From contig JBEKDL010000081.1 of the NCBI GenBank assembly GCA_050014355.1, positions 1 to 7,696 of the forward strand: a stretch of DNA of 7,696 nt, in the 5' to 3' direction. This document shows positions 5,871 through 7,696 of this stretch, piece by piece; the first letter of the stretch is position 1, and each line of letters starts with the position of its first letter. The notes below the pieces were generated by a model, which saw nothing but the letters and a program-made list of their open reading frames with translations, searched no databases and was not told the DNA's origin. A program made the translations under genes and the position numbers. Source of the DNA: Fen-1077 sp050014355. GTDB lineage: Bacteria; Chloroflexota; Dehalococcoidia; Dehalococcoidales; RBG-16-60-22.

Positions 5871-6907
5871 GGCCTCTCCTGGGCGAAGACCCGCTCGATA
5901 ACTTCCTCTATCGGGGGGTCCTCTACCAGCAGGTCAATCACCGGGAGGTCTGCCAGGAGCCGTTCGGTGATGGAAGCGGTTTCCTTCCTGGGCACGCGCA
6001 GCGTAAAACGCCCGCCCTCGCAGGAAACGACCTCGCCGTAGGAGTCCAGATTGCTATCGCAGTCCCCGATTTGCACGACGATGGTCTTATGCTCGGTGAA
6101 TTTTTGCACCAGTTTCGCCAGTTCGCCGTCGAAGAGCAGCTTGCCATGATGGATGACCACCACGCGCCGGCACAGCGCCTCGACATCGGCCATGTAATGG
6201 CTCGTGAGGAGAACGGTGGCCCTGAAGCGGCGGTTATACTCGGCGATAAAGGTGCGGATACGGCGCTGCATAGTCACATCCAGGCCGATGGTTGGTTCGT
6301 CCAGGAAGACCACGCTCGGGCGATGCAGGAGGGCGGCGGCAATCTCGCATTTCATCCTTTCCCCCAGGGAAAGGTTGCGTACCGGTTTATGGAGCAGCGG
6401 TCCCAGCTCGAGGAGTTCCGTCAGCTCGTTGAGCATATTCTTATAATCGTCCTGCGGAATACGGTAAATAGCACGGTTCAGCTCGAAGGAGTTCAGTGCG
6501 GGGATATCCCAGACCAGCTGATTGCGCTGACCCATCACCAGCGTGATTTGCTTTAAGAAGGACTTTTCGCGTTTCCAGGGAACATAACCGAGTACGGTTG
6601 CCTCGCCGGAAGAGGGATGTAAAAGCCCCGAAAGCACTTTAAGAGTGGTGGTCTTACCGGCCCCATTGGGCCCCAGGAAACCGACCACTTCGCCCGGGGC
6701 CAGGTCGAATGATATCCCGTCGACGGCGGCGATTTCTTCCTTGCGGCGGCGCACGAGGCTTTGTAGGCTGCCTCTGGCCCCGGTTTCCTGGTGGGTCACG
6801 ATATAGACCTTACGCAGGTCTTTAATACGCACCACCGTCTCGGCCGTGCCGGGGTTTCCGGGCGGTGCTGTTAGCGCCCTATCCTTGCTGCTGCTACTGT
6901 TCGCCAT
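5867..6907 (-). CDS. ABC transporter ATP-binding protein (COG4586-like), first gene of operon
   Basis: A 346-residue ATPase that powers the two permeases encoded downstream. All nucleotide-binding motifs are present: Walker A GPNGAGKTT (79-87), Q-loop Gln127 in VMGQRNQLVWD, signature LSLGER (179-184) in place of the common LSGGQ, Walker B VVFLDEP with catalytic Glu204, D-loop GLD (208-210), and switch His237 in TSHYMAD. The VMGQRNQLVWD and LSLGERMKCE variants are characteristic of the COG4586 group. Residues 275-346 form a small C-terminal accessory domain. The first 25 residues are polar and low in complexity. No good Shine-Dalgarno precedes the ATG at 6905-6907, so the start is less certain; the conserved domain begins near residue 26. 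First gene of a coupled three-gene operon, probably an exporter. Confidence 0.9.
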   Translation of the reverse strand: MANSSSSKDRALTAPPGNPGTAETVVRIKDLRKVYIVTHQETGARGSLQSLVRRRKEEIAAVDGISFDLAPGEVVGFLGPNGAGKTTTLKVLSGLLHPSSGEATVLGYVPWKREKSFLKQITLVMGQRNQLVWDIPALNSFELNRAIYRIPQDDYKNMLNELTELLELGPLLHKPVRNLSLGERMKCEIAAALLHRPSVVFLDEPTIGLDVTMQRRIRTFIAEYNRRFRATVLLTSHYMADVEALCRRVVVIHHGKLLFDGELAKLVQKFTEHKTIVVQIGDCDSNLDSYGEVVSCEGGRFTLRVPRKETASITERLLADLPVIDLLVEDPPIEEVIERVFAQERP

Positions 6908-6928
6908 GATAACCCGTTAATTTTTCTC

Positions 6929-6944
6929 TTTAATATTTATTAAA
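6929..6944. repeat. 16-bp palindrome upstream of the ABC operon (possible operator)
   Basis: TTTAATA-TT-TATTAAA is a perfect 7-bp inverted repeat with a 2-base centre, lying 22 bases before the ATPase start and just downstream of the candidate -10 at 6962-6967. An adjoining 8-bp palindrome, AACCGGTT, occupies 6944-6951. The position fits a repressor site in the operon leader, as in many drug-exporter operons, but no regulator gene is adjacent in this window. AT-only palindromes arise easily, so the role is inference. Confidence 0.35.
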
Positions 6945-6961
6945 ACCGGTTCTATTTTAAC

Positions 6962-6967
6962 ATTATA
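6962..6967 (-). promoter_or_regulatory. Candidate -10 box of the ABC operon
   Basis: A perfect minus-strand TATAAT lies about 55 bases before the ATPase ATG, giving a leader of some 48 bases that would contain the palindrome at 6929-6944. At the normal spacing there is no good -35 hexamer (GTCAAA at 17 bases), so the promoter would be weak or activator-dependent. Confidence 0.35.
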
Positions 6968-6984
6968 CCTTGCTATGGGCAGTT

Positions 6985-6990
6985 TTGACA
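6985..6990 (+). promoter_or_regulatory. Candidate -35 box of the DUF5946-like gene
   Basis: A perfect TTGACA on the plus strand, inside the small palindrome TTGA-CA-TCAA (6985-6994). No convincing -10 follows; the hexamer at 17 bases is TAAGTT (7008-7013), three of six. If it is used, transcription would begin close to the GTG at 7020 and the mRNA would have little or no leader, which fits the absence of a ribosome binding site there. Confidence 0.25.
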
Positions 6991-7019
6991 TCAATACAGA
7001 AAAGTAATAAGTTGTTAAC

Positions 7020-7520
7020 GTGCCAGAAATTACCAGTGTTTGCCCGGGCTGCGGGCTCGCGTTAAAATCCGCCAATCAGGATATGGACGGACGCTATAAC
7101 GCGTCCCGTGCCTGCGTGGAGATGTACTTTAAACTCACTGTGTTCACGCTATCTTTGCGAGACACCGATTTTATCCACCAGGTAGTGGTGGACGCTTATA
7201 CCGCCCAGCACTCCGGGCCGAAAATGAAGCCGATTACCACTACTTTCGCGCTCATCGGACTTTATCTCGCTTTCGAACGAGGTTATACCGGCCGAGAGGT
7301 GCAGCTGGCTCACATGGCACTGGGTAAAAAGCACCGGGAGTGGCCGCGTTTCAACGCGCCGCCCGAGAAGGCTTCTTTAACGGTGTGGGATGTCCACCAG
7401 GGTAGTAAGGAGGAGAATTACGTCGAAAACATCAGAACATGGGGAAAATCTGTCTGGGACATGTGGCAAGCTGAGCACGCGCGTATCGGAAGACTTGTAG
7501 GAATGTATTTGAAGGTCTGA
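7020..7520 (+). CDS. DUF5946-like protein of unknown function
   Basis: A 166-residue soluble protein with no signal peptide or membrane helix. It begins with VCPGCGL (Cys8, Cys11), a Cys-x2-Cys pair that may bind metal, with a further Cys32 in RACVEMY. The block VVVDAYTAQHSGP (55-67) and the C-terminal VWDMWQAEHARI (145-156) match what I recall of the DUF5946 family, which has no established function; conserved His residues (53, 64, 153) could add metal ligands. The start is a GTG at 7020-7022 with no Shine-Dalgarno. The next Met (residue 22) would lose the Cys pair, so the GTG is kept; the mRNA may be leaderless. It is divergent from the ABC operon and 82 bases ahead of the flavin reductase gene. 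The family call is from memory of motifs and moderately sure. Confidence 0.65.
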   Translation: MPEITSVCPGCGLALKSANQDMDGRYNASRACVEMYFKLTVFTLSLRDTDFIHQVVVDAYTAQHSGPKMKPITTTFALIGLYLAFERGYTGREVQLAHMALGKKHREWPRFNAPPEKASLTVWDVHQGSKEENYVENIRTWGKSVWDMWQAEHARIGRLVGMYLKV

Positions 7521-7535
7521 AAACAACTCTCCTGG

Positions 7536-7544
7536 TGGTATAGT
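7536..7544 (+). promoter_or_regulatory. Candidate extended -10 promoter for the FMN reductase gene
   Basis: TGG-TATAGT forms an extended -10 (TGn plus five of six matches) between the DUF5946-like stop and the FMN reductase start. The -35 position (TCTGAA) is poor, as is often tolerated with an extended -10. It would give a leader of about 50 bases and let the reductase be expressed independently. Confidence 0.3.
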
Positions 7545-7602
7545 GCTGCGGAAAGTAGTTGCTTAAATGTCAAATGAAAACAATAAAGGAAAGGAGGCTG
7601 AT

Positions 7603-7696
7603 ATGAACGAGAAAATAAGTATCCTCGGCTTTGCGGGAAGTCTTCGTAAGGGCTCCTATAACCGGGCGCTCCTCCGGGCGGCTGGTGAGCTCGTAC
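7603..7696 (+). CDS. NAD(P)H-dependent FMN reductase (flavodoxin-like), N-terminal part (cut by window edge)
   Basis: Only 31 codons are present. The start is secure: AGGAGG at 7592-7597 lies five bases before the ATG. The sequence opens with a beta strand (KISILGFAG) running into GSLRKGSYNRALLRAA; the GSxRxxSxN pattern at residues 12-20 is the FMN-phosphate loop of the NADPH-dependent FMN reductase family (PF03358: azoreductase, chromate reductase and ArsH relatives). Such enzymes transfer electrons from NAD(P)H through FMN to quinones, azo compounds or metals in the cytoplasm. The exact subfamily cannot be told from this fragment. It is co-directional with the DUF5946-like gene but 82 bases away with its own promoter candidate, so co-transcription is possible, not shown. 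Confidence 0.82.
   Translation, partial: MNEKISILGFAGSLRKGSYNRALLRAAGELV

Noticed and set aside
6071..6556. Plus-strand frame of 161 codons opposite the ABC ATPase
   Set aside because: The minus strand encodes a complete ATPase with every expected motif across this stretch; the plus-strand frame has no recognisable domain.

Overview
The window looks like part of a bacterial chromosome or metagenomic contig. The likeliest source is a Chloroflexota, perhaps Dehalococcoidia-like, but this is inference only. It rests on a family-5 solute-binding lipoprotein with a long Thr/Pro linker, a secreted repeat protein held by one C-terminal membrane helix rather than a sortase signal, and a COG4586/4587/3694-type ABC export operon. 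There is no rRNA, tRNA, CRISPR array or insertion sequence to fix the taxonomy or suggest a mobile island.

Layout. (1) Bases 1-257, minus strand: the first 85 codons of an oligopeptide-type ABC solute-binding lipoprotein, with a promoter and two small palindromes upstream. (2) 462-2228, minus: a cytoplasmic CocE/NonD (S15) hydrolase that keeps its serine and histidine motifs but has His where the catalytic Asp is normally found. (3) 2229-2701: an AT-rich, divergent, gene-poor spacer with promoter-like elements and inverted repeats. (4) 2726-4255, plus: a secreted, membrane-anchored protein of one InlB-like repeat and five repeats of exactly 74 residues. (5) 4285-6907, minus: a three-gene ABC-2 transporter operon (ATPase, permease, permease) whose genes overlap by 4 bases, convergent with the repeat protein. 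(6) 6908-7019: a short divergent control region with a 16-bp palindrome. (7) 7020-7520, plus: a DUF5946-like protein with a Cys-x2-Cys motif and a GTG start lacking a Shine-Dalgarno. (8) 7603-7696, plus: the first 31 codons of an NAD(P)H-dependent FMN reductase.

Functionally these look like separate transcription units. The clearest unit is the ABC-2 transporter. The binding lipoprotein and the hydrolase lie in the same direction and might form an uptake-and-cleavage pair, but the lipoprotein appears to have its own promoter. I found no convincing new multi-gene system. The best leads are the Asp-to-His change in the hydrolase, the invariant 74-residue repeats, and the palindromes over the promoters of the lipoprotein and ABC genes.
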